A DNA stretch of 64,000 bases from Diphasiastrum complanatum. Its lineage: Eukaryota > Streptophyta > Lycopodiopsida > Lycopodiales > Lycopodiaceae. Of this stretch, positions 1 to 9,855 are shown in pieces. Under the pieces are notes generated by a model. That model did no database searches. It was not told the origin of the DNA and saw only the letters and a list, made by a program, of their open reading frames with translations. Positions within the stretch are counted from its first letter, which is position 1; the number at the start of each line of letters is the position of its first letter. Location: assembly GCA_029204225.1 (NCBI GenBank), contig CM055110.1, positions 2,122,659-2,186,658 on the forward strand. Direction: 5' to 3'. The position numbers and the translations under genes were made by a program.

Positions 1-1761
1 AGACAAACAAATAGCCAGAGAACATAATTCACATTGTGTTAGGTGCAAATATAGCTTCGTGATACATGACATAGTACTAAGGTTGTCGACAATTGGCTGG
101 TCAAGTGGAAAGCAGTGCATAGTATTTGACGATTATATGAATGGTGAGGGGTATCAATAGTAACTCTAGTTGAGTTTAGCAGGGTACTAGGGTTGCATGA
201 CATATGCACAAGCATCTTGTAGGCTATAAGTACCCTACAGAAACTCGCCCTCCTACACTTCCAAATTCCAATTGTTTGTTACTAGAATCCTCTCCTCAAG
301 TATATTCACTCACCGTGTTGATCTTTAGCTTCTAGTTGGTTGGGTGGCTTGGATCCACGGTCTATCTTTTTGGTTCTTTGCAACACGATCTTCAAGATGT
401 ACAAGAGGTGATCTTCACATTTACTCATTAAAGGACAGTGCTTGGATGTAGAAAATAATATAACTGAGCTTTATAGCAACCCTAAACCCTCAATTGAAAT
501 CAAACAAAACTTCAATTGCAAGCAAGTTATCAAAACATTTGTTAAACACAAAGGTATGTGCATGGACCTTTTTCACCAATTCCTTCTGTTGTAAGTGAAT
601 TTCATTTCGTAATAAACACTATTTCACAAAATTGGGAAAATATGACTTGATCTTGAACGTTAAACAAGATTAGCATGATAAAAAGAGGGCTTTTGATAAC
701 AACATTGAAAAAAACAAATCTTCAATCAATTATAAAACATAAACACAATGAATAAAGTAGGTGTGTCAATACCAGTTGAAAGGCAACCGTTGGTTGTATC
801 ACCTAAAGCATGGACATGAAAGCCATGTAGCCCGGGTTTCAATCCTCTAACCTGTCCAACAATAGTTGTATGTTCTGCAACAAAAGATATGCCCACACAT
901 TAACAAGCATAAATGCTCCCAACATGGGTAAATTCTTGCCATCTTCCAATATACTTGAACCTTAATCTCATACATTGCTACAAATCGTCTTGCAATATGC
1001 ATGAAGCAACTAGATTACTAATCAATGTTCAATAGAAGTTGAAACTTTCAGAACCAATATTTATTATCTACCAACTTCCAAGCTATCACAAACTAACATG
1101 ATCAACACACTGACTGTCAACGACCAATCTTATCATTGTATAGAGGCCTAAATCAAATCAATTCCGAGTGGCTTACTTCTTACCAGACTAAAACGCATGA
1201 GTAAAATTTGCTATTGCTTAGGTATAAATGTGAGAGTGGAATAAATCCATATTCACAAATGGAAATCAATAATGTCATTAAGCAATGCTAAAATGAAGTA
1301 TACATAAATCCATGTCAGACCAACCACATAAAAAGAAGCAACCTTTGCCAACAAGCATTACTTATAAACTCATTAATACCCAAGCATTATTTGTTATCTT
1401 GGTACTAAGCAAAAATTAACTTTGCTAAGAACCACTCTCCAATCCATCAACAACTATGAAATAAAGAGGCCTTTGGCTTATTTATAGTCAAATAGGAGTT
1501 CCAACTAGTTAGGGCTATGATCCCAACAAGATTGGCCAAGTCGGTCCTCATGAGACTAAGCATCCTTATCATACTACTAAAGGGCCTCACGGGCCTAATC
1601 ACACAGCCTAGTGGCAAGCAATATTTTACAGTATTCTAGAGAAGAGGCTTACTTGACCAATTCTCCATAGAAGTTCTAAAACCAACGCACAAAACAAACT
1701 AGTAGAACAGAGACTTGTTCACCAACCTGCCACAAGTGTCACATTGACAAGAGAAGCTCCA
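1..1761. other. AT-rich stretch, no gene recognised
   Basis: I see no convincing coding frame, tRNA or LTR here. It is AT-rich intergenic sequence leading up to the retroelement array that starts at 1767. Confidence 0.6.
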
Positions 1762-1766
1762 CCTAG

Positions 1767-2213
1767 TGTTAGGGACCCAACTCCCTTGGGTCCCAAACCC
1801 AGACTTGAGACCAGACGATGACGGGCCTGTAGACTTGACCGGTGACTCGTGAACCTGCATGGTTGCCACATGTCATGATCCAGGAGTGCACATGGCTTGG
1901 AGTCTCTCTCCTTGGAGGTATACAAGGGGAGGAGGACTCATTTGCCATCCATTTTATCTACCTAGGAAGAGGTGGATGGAGAGCGTGTGCACGGCCAGGA
2001 TGTATTGCTAGCGTGAGGTAGGAGATGGCTGAGAGCCTAGGCGGTAGTATGGGACGCCGTCTGGGATGGAGGTCGGATCCAACTTGATACGGTCACAGGC
2101 CAGGGCACGGTGGGTGGACCCGGATTAGGTCCTATGGTGGGGTGGAACATGAATCGTTCAGTCTCTTGTGGTTAACCGGCACCTGGAGGTTTGCAGTAAG
2201 TAAGTTTGTAACA
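1767..2213 (+). repeat. LTR copy 1 of the chromovirus array (447 bp)
   Basis: It has TG...CA ends, and CCTAG lies directly upstream as the left target-site duplication. It differs from copies 2 and 3 by scattered substitutions and a one-base length change. The G-box-like word that reads CCACGTGTC in copies 2 and 3 is CCACATGTC here. Confidence 0.88.
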
Positions 2214-2467
2214 TATGGTATCTGGATGTCTTAATGCCTCAGGAGGACTTAGTTCGGCTGGAGGACCTATCATCCTTTGTACCTACTGAACCACAGGCCA
2301 TTGTTGATGTACGTCAACGTGGACTCAGGAACCGGCATGTAACTGAGTACTTGCTTCGTTGGAAAGGAAGTTCTGAGGATGATGACACTTGGGAGAAGGA
2401 ACTTGACCTTAAACTGAGATTCCCTGGATTCCTTCCTTAGATAAGGAATTTTTTAAGGAAGAGGGAA
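2214..2467 (+). other. Internal segment 1: truncated PBS, chromodomain ORF, polypurine tract
   Basis: TGGTATC at 2216-2222 matches the start of a tRNA-iMet primer site, but the next bases (TGGATG) do not continue it. The PBS is therefore cut where a large internal deletion joined it to the pol 3' end. The polypurine tract lies at 2455-2467, next to LTR 2. Confidence 0.8.
2234..2440 (+). pseudogene. Chromodomain fragment (3' end of chromovirus integrase), copy 1
   Basis: The 68-residue open frame matches the C-terminal chromodomain of plant Ty3/gypsy chromovirus integrases. It has the aromatic/charged core EYLLRWKG (about residues 38-45), followed by DDTWE and a DL-x-F-P tail. In intact elements this domain directs integration to modified chromatin. 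The zinc finger, DDE core and all upstream pol are missing. The ATG may simply be internal to the former polyprotein. The stop codon is followed by the polypurine tract and LTR, the normal order at a chromovirus 3' end. It is probably not an independently functional gene. Confidence 0.82.
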
Positions 2468-2915
2468 TGTTAGGGACCCAACTCCCTTGGGTCCCAAACC
2501 CAGACTTGAGACCAGAAGATGACTGGGCCTGTAGACTTGACCGGTGACTCGTGAACCTGCATGGTTGCCACGTGTCATGATCCAGGAGTGCACATGGCTT
2601 GGAGTCTCTCTCCTTGGAGGTATACAAGGGGAGGAGGACTCATTTGCCATCCATTCTATCCACCTAGGAAGAGGTGGATGGAGAGCGTGTGCACGGCCAG
2701 GAATGTATTGCTAGCGTGAGGCAGGAGATGGCTGAGAGCCTAGGTGGTGGTATGGGACGCCGTCTGGGATGGAGGTCGGATCCAGCTTGATACGGCACAA
2801 GCCAGGGCACGGTGGGTGGACCCGGATTAGGTCCTATGGTGGGGTGGAACGTGAATCGTTTGGTCTCTTGTGGTTAACCGGCACCTGGAGGTTTGCAGTA
2901 AGTAAGTTTGTAACA
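2468..2915 (+). repeat. LTR copy 2, shared middle LTR (448 bp)
   Basis: It has TG...CA ends with a polypurine tract on its left and a truncated PBS on its right, so it acts as 3' LTR of one unit and 5' LTR of the next. It carries a G-box GCCACGTGTC at 2567-2576. At several sites it differs from both outer copies, which agree with each other: for example GGCACAAGCC where they have GGTCACAGGCC. Confidence 0.88.
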
Positions 2916-2935
2916 TATGGTATCTGGATGTCTTA

Positions 2936-3142
2936 ATGCCTCAGGAGGACTTAGTTCGGCTGGAGGACCTATCATCCTTTGTACCTACTGAACCACAGGC
3001 CATTGTTGATGTACGTCAACGTGGACTCAGGAACCGGCAGGTAACAGAGTACTTGGTTCGTTGGAAAGGAAGTTCCGAGGGTGATGACACTTGGGAGAAG
3101 AAACTTGACCTTAAACTGAGATTCCTTGGATTCCTTCCTTAG
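2936..3142 (+). pseudogene. Chromodomain fragment, copy 2
   Basis: This is a 68-residue open frame nearly identical to the one at 2234-2440. The same domain features are visible (EYLVRWKG, then a DDTWE-like stretch), with a few substitutions. Both copies keep an open frame, but nothing shows expression. Recent duplication of the whole LTR-internal unit explains the intact frame as well as selection would. Confidence 0.82.
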
Positions 3143-3169
3143 ATAAGGAATTTTTTAAGGAAGAGGGAA

Positions 3170-3617
3170 TGTTAGGGACCCAACTCCCTTGGGTCCCAAA
3201 CCTAGACTTGAGACCAGACGATGACTGGGCCTGTAGACTTGACCGGTGACTCGTGAACCTGCATGGTTGCCACGTGTCATGATCCAGGAGTGCACATGGC
3301 TTGGAGTCTCTCTCCTTGAAGGTATACAAGGGGAGGAGGACTCATTTGCCATCCATTCTATTTACCTAGGAAGAGGTGGATGGAGAGCATGTGCACAGCC
3401 AGGATGTCTTGCTAGCATGAGGCAGGAGATGGCTGAGAGCCTAGGGGGTGGTATGGGACGCCGTCTGGGATGGAGGTCGGATCCAGCTTGATACGGTCAC
3501 AGGCCAGGGCACGATGGGTGGACCCGGATTAGGTCCTATGGCGGGGTGGAACGTGAATCGTTTGGTCTCTTGTGGTTAACCGGCACCTGGAGGTTTGCAG
3601 TAAGTAAGTTTGTAACA
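3170..3617 (+). repeat. LTR copy 3 (448 bp)
   Basis: It is preceded by the second polypurine tract and ends in ACA. CCTAG follows at once as the right target-site duplication. A G-box GCCACGTGTC is present, as in copy 2. Confidence 0.88.
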
Positions 3618-4227
3618 CCTAGAATGTATGAAATACTTCTGGAATAAGGGGCAAGTATGATCTACTACACAAGTTCATTGCTAAGCCTCTTCGGCAAATA
3701 GAGCAACCCCCACACCAATCGCCAAAAGCAAGCCGATCGCCTCTGACAGCTTGGCATCGTATGATTGTCTCCAACCTTTCTTGAAAGTTTTTGTCGACCT
3801 CCAGCCAAATAGTTGGATATAGGGCTGTTAACGTTAGCTATTCCCCTAGCCTTAAAGTCCGCTTATTTTTTAGGCCCTTCTTATGAATTCCAAAGCCCTT
3901 AGCCAAAACAACCTTTTCTCCTTTTTGAATTTTGCATTGTGCTTCAGCCTCACGTCTCCTAGGCCTGATTAAGCTATACCTAAATGACCCATCTTGTTAA
4001 TCCTTCTAAAAGGAAATACCTAGTCAACAAATTTTGACCCTATGTTATGAACTAAATCATAGATATTGGCATCAAATGAAGTACAAAAGCAACAAATAGC
4101 ATTCACAAAGCAAACTCCAACTAAGAAATCTCGAATGAAAATCATAGACCTTTGATAGCTCAAGCAGATCTCCTGCAAAGATCTCCAACGTGGAACTCCC
4201 TTACATCACTTCGCTAACTAAAAGGCT

Positions 4228-4325
4228 CTTCAACACCTAGAACAATCCAAAGAACATAAAAGAGAAAGGTAGCACCCTTCAACACCTAGAACAATCCAAA
4301 GAGCAGAAAAGAGAAAGGTAACACC
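4228..4325 (+). repeat. 49-bp tandem duplication (2 copies)
   Basis: Units 4228-4276 and 4277-4325 both run from CTTCAACACCTAGAAC to AGAGAAAGGTA and differ at a few sites. Confidence 0.85.
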
Positions 4326-4808
4326 CCTTTTTAGGCCCAAAAACTAGTTAACACTGTAATACCATTGTTTGAACCAACCACCCGCCTATATATAGCCACT
4401 CAAAAATGTAATATATGCCCATGGGGAAGAATTTCAGGTGATCTATAGACCAGCTGCCATGTGGGTTGCATTTCAGGTGATGTATAGACCAGCTGCAGCC
4501 ATGACAGAACCATAACAAGGGCCTCCGCATAACTATACAATCGTTTCACCTGGTGGAAAGATCACTACAAAATCCATTCCCCAATAAAATCCATTCTCCA
4601 AAACATTTTATATACAATCTAAATAGCGAAGTGCTCACATAGATTCTCTGATTTCTAAGGGCTACTCAATGCAAAAACCAATGAAAATTAAAAGACAACC
4701 AGATAGCAGTACCATGGGGAAGGTTCTGAGAGAAATGAAGGACACCGCTGACGCCCACACTCCCAGCAAGCACCGCTACTGCCTTCAATGGAGCCATAGC
4801 CATAGCCC

Positions 4809-4848
4809 AACAACAACAACAACAACAACACCACCACCACCACTACTA
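4809..4848 (+). repeat. (CAA)n(CCA)n microsatellite
   Basis: A run of CAA triplets passes into ACC/CCA triplets. The Thr/Pro-rich frame across it is a by-product of the triplets. Confidence 0.85.
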
Positions 4849-5000
4849 ATTAGTCACTCTGAGATATGGCCCTTAAATGCTTTTCGGCCTGCCCACTTGA
4901 CAGACACTTGGATGTCAGCCACGTGTCGAAACTTGCCACGTGTCGATTGTTCCATGGGTTCTAGATTTTTTAAGGACTGTTACTTATAATAGGGTTTACT

Positions 5001-7220
5001 TGCCTATATTATAAAGTTTTCATGATGTCAATTTTTGAGAAAAGATGTCGATTTTATTTTTATGCTTTGTTGGCTTTCCGGAACGAACACTGCAAAAGAG
5101 GAGATGTGAGTGGGCAAGTAGTCACATAATAGTTACACGATGTTTGAGGGCCCCTTAAAAACTTGGGGGATATTTTACATATTCTATTTTATGATAATTA
5201 TAAAATCTTGGGACATTTATATGGAGGTTTTCAAAGCGTAATACCTTAATTCCCTTTCTTAAGAACTAGATTTTTTAATTTCTTTAGTAAAACTTATAAG
5301 GCCTTAGATTTTACACTCGGCCCAGCCCCAAGAGAGAAAACTTTACATGGCCCTCAATCTCTCACCCTCATGTAAGGGACCTTGAACCCTTCTCAAGACT
5401 TTTCGCTAGACCCTTTTTTGTACACCCTAGGGTGGTTTCAAACTCGGGTGCTCACCAATCTGCTCATTCAAATGTTTCAAAGGGGACAAAAAGGGATTTC
5501 GCGTCTTTTGACTAAGCTTCAATTGCCATCATGTGCAACATGAGGTCACAGGGATCTTTTGGCACATAGGGGCAACTCGAGCCTCTTATTTTTTGTCTGG
5601 GTGCAACTCAATAGAAATGGACTAATCCAATTGTAAGAATTTAATTGGGCCAATCAAGTTGCAGTGGTATATTTATTTTTACAACGCGAAGTTTGCAAAA
5701 GGAGTGGCCCTTTGCCCATCATCTTACTTGCCAAGACATAAAAATGGGCATTAAGAGAAAGTGCCTAGGCAATTGAACTAGAAGTTACTTGAAACCATTC
5801 TGTAGTCCACATGCATTTGTATGGATGCAAGAAAAATTCTTGCTCTTGTGGTTGTGGGGCTCTACATTGTTGTACATCAAGAGTTGATGCTATTAGCAAA
5901 GGTGTGATAATTGTATATTAATTCAACAAGTCATCTTATTGTGCACCAAGATATGTGTGGCAAGTAAAGGAAACACATCAACTTTCAAGATTCATTTCAC
6001 CAGTCCATCGTAGCTTGGTGTATGGGTAGAGTGGTTGACTGTGATGGGCAAGGTGTGGGCTCGAATCCTAGCCACTGTGTAGTGACATTTTTGGAGCTTG
6101 CTCCTCACTTGGCATTGCCCAGATGCCATCACCACTAACCAAACTTTCCATATGGACCTCATATGCCACCACATTAATGACCAGACAATAGTGAATTCCC
6201 AATTATCATCTCTCCAAGCATCTCCAATATTCTCCCTTTGCACATATACGATGGTACCTTAGACCATCAAAAAACTAAGGACAAATCCATTTCATGACAT
6301 GGAACCCCTCAAGGATGAGCTCCTTATTTATATGATGAATACCTTCACTCTCCTACTTGTCGACCACTTAAACATGCATGCTGTATCTAGTTTTCCCTAA
6401 TCATGATACAATAATATCATCCATCCCATCCACAAAATTGGTGATCCCATGAAACTAGACAACGACCACATCAATATGATGGGCCATGTGTTGAATTGGA
6501 CTATTTTGGAGAAAACCATGAGTAGAGTCAAAAGTACAATTTGTGCTATATGACAAGCAAGCTTTAGGATAGCATGCCACTCCACCATCGACCAAGTTTT
6601 AAGTTGTAATTGAGTGTTGTGTAAATGCTTAGCTTTCTTAACTACATAATGACAAGCATGTCACATTTTCTTCAACATTGAACATACATGCTGCTGAATT
6701 TTCAATGTGCCATGTAGGGGCTTGAGGCTATAGCTTCAACGCCTTTTATTTTAAAAAATATACGTATTTCATAATCTATGAAATACTACTTTGTCAAAAA
6801 ACTGCAATTAAAAGTAGCAAAAAATATTGCTTGTAAAGATGTAGCCCAAGTAACTATAAATGTGTAGTCAAATGTATCGAGCATCATGTCAATCTATACA
6901 TTGTGGTAGCCCAATGCTGAATGTCAAAGGCCTTACACAAGCAAAAAGTAGCCTTTTGACAGTAGCAATTTAGAGACTCAGTAACTGAACAGTTTAAGAG
7001 GACTGTAACAAAAAACATTGCATGTGAAAAGGTGACCTGGACATAAACCAATGATTGGTCAAAAGTGCAATAAAAGGAACACATCTAGCAGCAATTATCT
7101 AAAAATTGATGAATATATCACATATTTCTAAAAATGAGAAAAAGCCGAAGGTCCATGGAAATATGTTCTAAGTCATATTTTGGCCATTTGTCAATTTTTC
7201 GGAAAATGCGACAAAAAGGT
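5001..7220. other. No protein gene recognised; possible SINE head at 6009-6072
   Basis: Short frames on both strands lack family features and look like chance. The one structured item is a tRNA-like stretch with an A-box and a B-box, listed separately. Confidence 0.5.
6009..6072 (+). repeat. tRNA-related sequence, possible SINE head
   Basis: An A-box-like block (TAGCTTGGTGTATGG, from 6011) and a B-box-like block (GGCTCGAATCC, from 6058) stand at about tRNA spacing. An unmutated B-box would read GGTTCGAATCC. I could not fold a proper acceptor stem or find target-site duplications. A degraded tRNA-derived SINE or tRNA relic fits best. Confidence 0.35.
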
Positions 7221-7317
7221 GAATTGTGCAAAACTTAGCTCAAATATGTAGACAGTTCAAAAACAAAGCAAGGAACAAAAATGCAAACACTTTGACACTT
7301 AGAAACTTTAAGTTTCT

Positions 7318-8000
7318 TCAGCTCCCTCTCAAAGCGGGTATTTTTGTGATTCCCAAGCTTGCCCTTTGTCTTTCAAACATTGCCTTGTCCAAAGGCTTTG
7401 TAAAAATGCCAGCCACTATCTGCTTAGTTGGAACGAATAGCATCTTCAGCTTGTCTTTCTCAACTAGATCCCTGATCAGGTGATACTTGATGGCAATGTG
7501 TTTCCTGGAATGAAACACTGGATCCTTCATCATATGTATAGCGGATGTATTATCCATGAAGAGAATCAGCGGCTCATCACTGTTCTCTCCCAGTCCATCT
7601 AGGAATTGTTTGAGCCATGTTAGCTCATTAGTCATCTTGGCCACAACAACGTATTCTGCCTCATAGGATGATTGGACAGTAATGGTCTGCTTCTTGCTGA
7701 CCCAAAGAACAGCTACATCAGCTGAATTAGTTTCCTGCATTGGATCTTCCATACTAGGAATTTTCTCTTGATCACTACCATTTTGATTTCCAAGACATGA
7801 TTTTAGTGGGTTCCCAATATTGACTGTTCCTTCTGGATCAGTATCAATGTGCTCTCCTTGATTCGAGTCCTAACTTCCACTATATGATTGTTTCTCATCT
7901 CCAAAATGTTGGATCCTTGAAGCTTCAACTCTTTGTTGGACATTTTGAACATTCGTTGGCACACCTTTGGCTGCTACAGATTGTTGTGCAGTGAATCTGA
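7318..8000 (-). pseudogene. Copia fragment: integrase-RT spacer fused in frame to RNase H, RT missing
   Basis: Reading leftward, a hydrophilic, acidic spacer like that between copia integrase and RT (broken by one TAG) runs in frame into the copia RNase H C-terminal domain. Recognisable RNase H blocks are WVSKKQ, an SSYEAEY-like block (normally SSxEAEY), MDNTSAIHM and the end block TKPLDKAMFERQRASLG. The whole RT and the first part of RNase H are missing. A relative lies at 49.7-50.3 kb (+). No LTR was found next to this copy. Confidence 0.8.
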
Positions 8001-8299
8001 TGATTCTTCATCAACATTATCAGAGGATGAAGTAGAAGAGCAAAACCCATGATGGAAAAGCCTATTCAATAGGTGGATCAGCAAACTTTATCAACAACTC
8101 TTGATTTTCCATTGAATTAACAGGAAATGGCCAATCAATATTTATGCATTGCTATGGAGTGTACACAAGATATTTGGCAACATCAATGTAATTCCCAATT
8201 TGAATCGACCCAGAAAATTCCAGTCGTGAGCACAATGTCAATGCAAGGACATAGAAAATCAGCTGAGGATCACGAAGACGATGAAAATCAACTGAGGAT

Positions 8300-9287
8300 C
8301 ATGAAGACGATGCGGAGGATTATGAGGACAATATTTTTGTTTTCAATATGAGCAATATAAAGGCCAATTCAGGCAATGAAGTTGTCAATGAGGTAAATCA
8401 CTCAAGGGCCCCATCTTCCTTGAGATCACAAGAACTATCCAATCACATTCAACTAGAATACTTGTCTAGAACATCTCGTGAAATGGGATTAATAGACAAG
8501 GATACAACTGATCTATACCAATGTTTCACATTCAGTATAGAGTGCACAACAGAATGTGATGAAACTTGTATTATACAAGCTGGAAATTGTCCTAACTATG
8601 AGATGGGACAAACAATCAAACATCCAGTATATCACAATTTTCCGTTTGTGGTTCAAAATATTGGAAATATCAATATTTTCGAACATGATGATGTAATCTA
8701 CAAAAAGTTTTTCATAGAGACTTTGAGTGAAAGAGATACCATCACTCTTTGCAAGCATCTCATTCACTCGATATTATTGAAAATGAATGTCCATTCAGAA
8801 TATCATTTGTCATTTTCAGAGATGATCAATCACAATGTATTGGTCCCTATATTGGAAATTGATTATGATAATGATTCCTTCATGTGGGGTCTCCACAATT
8901 CAAATGCAAGATTCATGGTTATCGTCAAAGCATTTGGATGGAATGACAAAGTGACTATCAAACAACATGACAAAATCTTCAGGTTAGCACAGCCAGATGC
9001 AATGCTAAAACATGATCCTAAAGGAATTGGATAGATCATCAAATTTGTCATGATGTCGAGGAAGCAGACAAAAGAGGATATTGCGGTGATACACTCTGTC
9101 CATTCCATATAGATTGGTTGCCAACAAGCAATATGGTGCTTCATCAACCTCTTCTTCGACCATCAGTTTTTTCTCCATGGGAACAAAGATTACAGTCTGA
9201 AGCCAACAAAATGACTTCAACTCGACAAATTTGGATCTGTAAAGAGACAATAATCTTTTGGATGACACATCCTATGTTATGACTACT
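8300..9287 (+). pseudogene. Unrecognised ORF just upstream of a gypsy 3' end, one frameshift
   Basis: An ATG frame (8348-9034, 228 residues) is preceded in frame by acidic EDD-type residues. After a +1 shift at about 9030 the coding pattern continues for some 80 codons to a TGA near 9287. I do not recognise the protein. It is Cys/His-containing and moderately acidic, with no RT, RNase H, integrase or zinc-knuckle motif. It lies on the same strand as, and about 60 bp before, the polypurine tract and LTR at 9348-9853, so it may be a 3'-terminal gene (extra or env-position ORF) of that gypsy element. A captured host fragment is the alternative. Confidence 0.5.
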
Positions 9288-9347
9288 TAACTGAGGCGAT
9301 CAAGTTGATCAAACAAGCGTCTTCATTTTTGAGGACAAAAATGTTTA

Positions 9348-9358
9348 AGTAGGGGGAG
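9348..9358 (+). other. Polypurine tract
   Basis: AGTAGGGGGAG stands directly before the LTR start TGTCATG, marking the site of plus-strand priming for a + strand element. Confidence 0.75.
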
Positions 9359-9853
9359 TGTCATGTACTTTTAGTACATCAGTGCTTTTCCACGCATTAG
9401 GTAGGCCCAAAAGGAGCTATTAGCCTTAAGAACAAGCGGTTCTCTCTTTAGGCCCTCCAAAGTAATTAATAAGGATAATAGGCCAACAAGGGCCCAATCT
9501 AGCTTAAATAATACTTAACAAGGACTAACTATCCCTCAAGATAGTTAAGGTAAGTTAAGTAAGAGCATTGTCTATAACTAGACAGGAGACATCAAGTTTT
9601 GAATCTTTCGGCTCATTTGCAAGTGAGAGCTTCTAGTTTCCTTGTGAATGTGAGCCATAGGGATCTCCATTGCTAGGTCTCATTAGCCCTATCCACATGA
9701 ATCAATGCTCCATATCCATTGATTGTACTCTTTCTTTCATTGCTAATGTGATTCCATTGAGATCTCCATGTCTCTAGTTTTCTATTGGTATGCTATCATG
9801 ATTGTCTTGTTATTTTCTTGCTATTAGCTTTACTTTTATTGTAATTGCTATTA
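9359..9853 (+). repeat. 3' LTR of a gypsy element, truncated at its right end
   Basis: It starts TGTCATGTACTTTTAGTACA right after the polypurine tract. From about 9460 it is similar to the LTR at 36530-37135 (shared words include CTAACTATCCCTCAAG, GGCTCATTTGCAA and CCCTATCCACATGAATC). At about 9853 it stops against copia element A before the LTR end is reached. Confidence 0.78.
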
Positions 9854-9855
9854 TT

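Larger units (their letters stand above)
1762..3622 (+). mobile_element. Three-LTR tandem array of a deleted Ty3/gypsy chromovirus
   Basis: Three near-identical LTRs (1767-2213, 2468-2915, 3170-3617) alternate with two 254-bp internal segments. Each LTR starts TGTTAGGGACCC and ends GTTTGTAACA. The whole array is flanked by the 5-bp direct repeat CCTAG (1762-1766 and 3618-3622), a target-site duplication, so it sits as one insertion unit. Each internal segment begins with TGGTATC, the first seven bases of a plant tRNA-iMet primer site, then jumps straight to the 3' end of pol (a chromodomain). It ends in a polypurine tract, AAGGAAGAGGGAA, directly before the next LTR. Gag, protease, RT, RNase H and the integrase core are all absent, so the unit cannot move by itself. 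Confidence 0.9.
3623..5000. other. No gene; short local duplications and a microsatellite
   Basis: No coding region is supported. The stretch contains a 49-bp tandem duplication (4228-4325), a word of about 24 bp (TTTCAGGTGAT...AGACCAGCTGC) repeated near 4432 and 4471, a CAA/ACC microsatellite (4809-4848) and two CCACGTGTCG words near 4919 and 4936. Confidence 0.6.

Noticed and set aside
1719-3352. Several 65-72-codon minus-strand frames inside the LTRs
   Set aside because: They repeat once per LTR copy, overlap the LTR on the antisense strand and match no family.
4669-4989. 106-codon frame with a Thr/Pro stretch
   Set aside because: Its length depends on the CAA/ACC microsatellite, and no domain is present.
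5992-6243. 83-codon minus-strand frame
   Set aside because: It runs antisense through the tRNA-like sequence, and the residue pattern is not protein-like.
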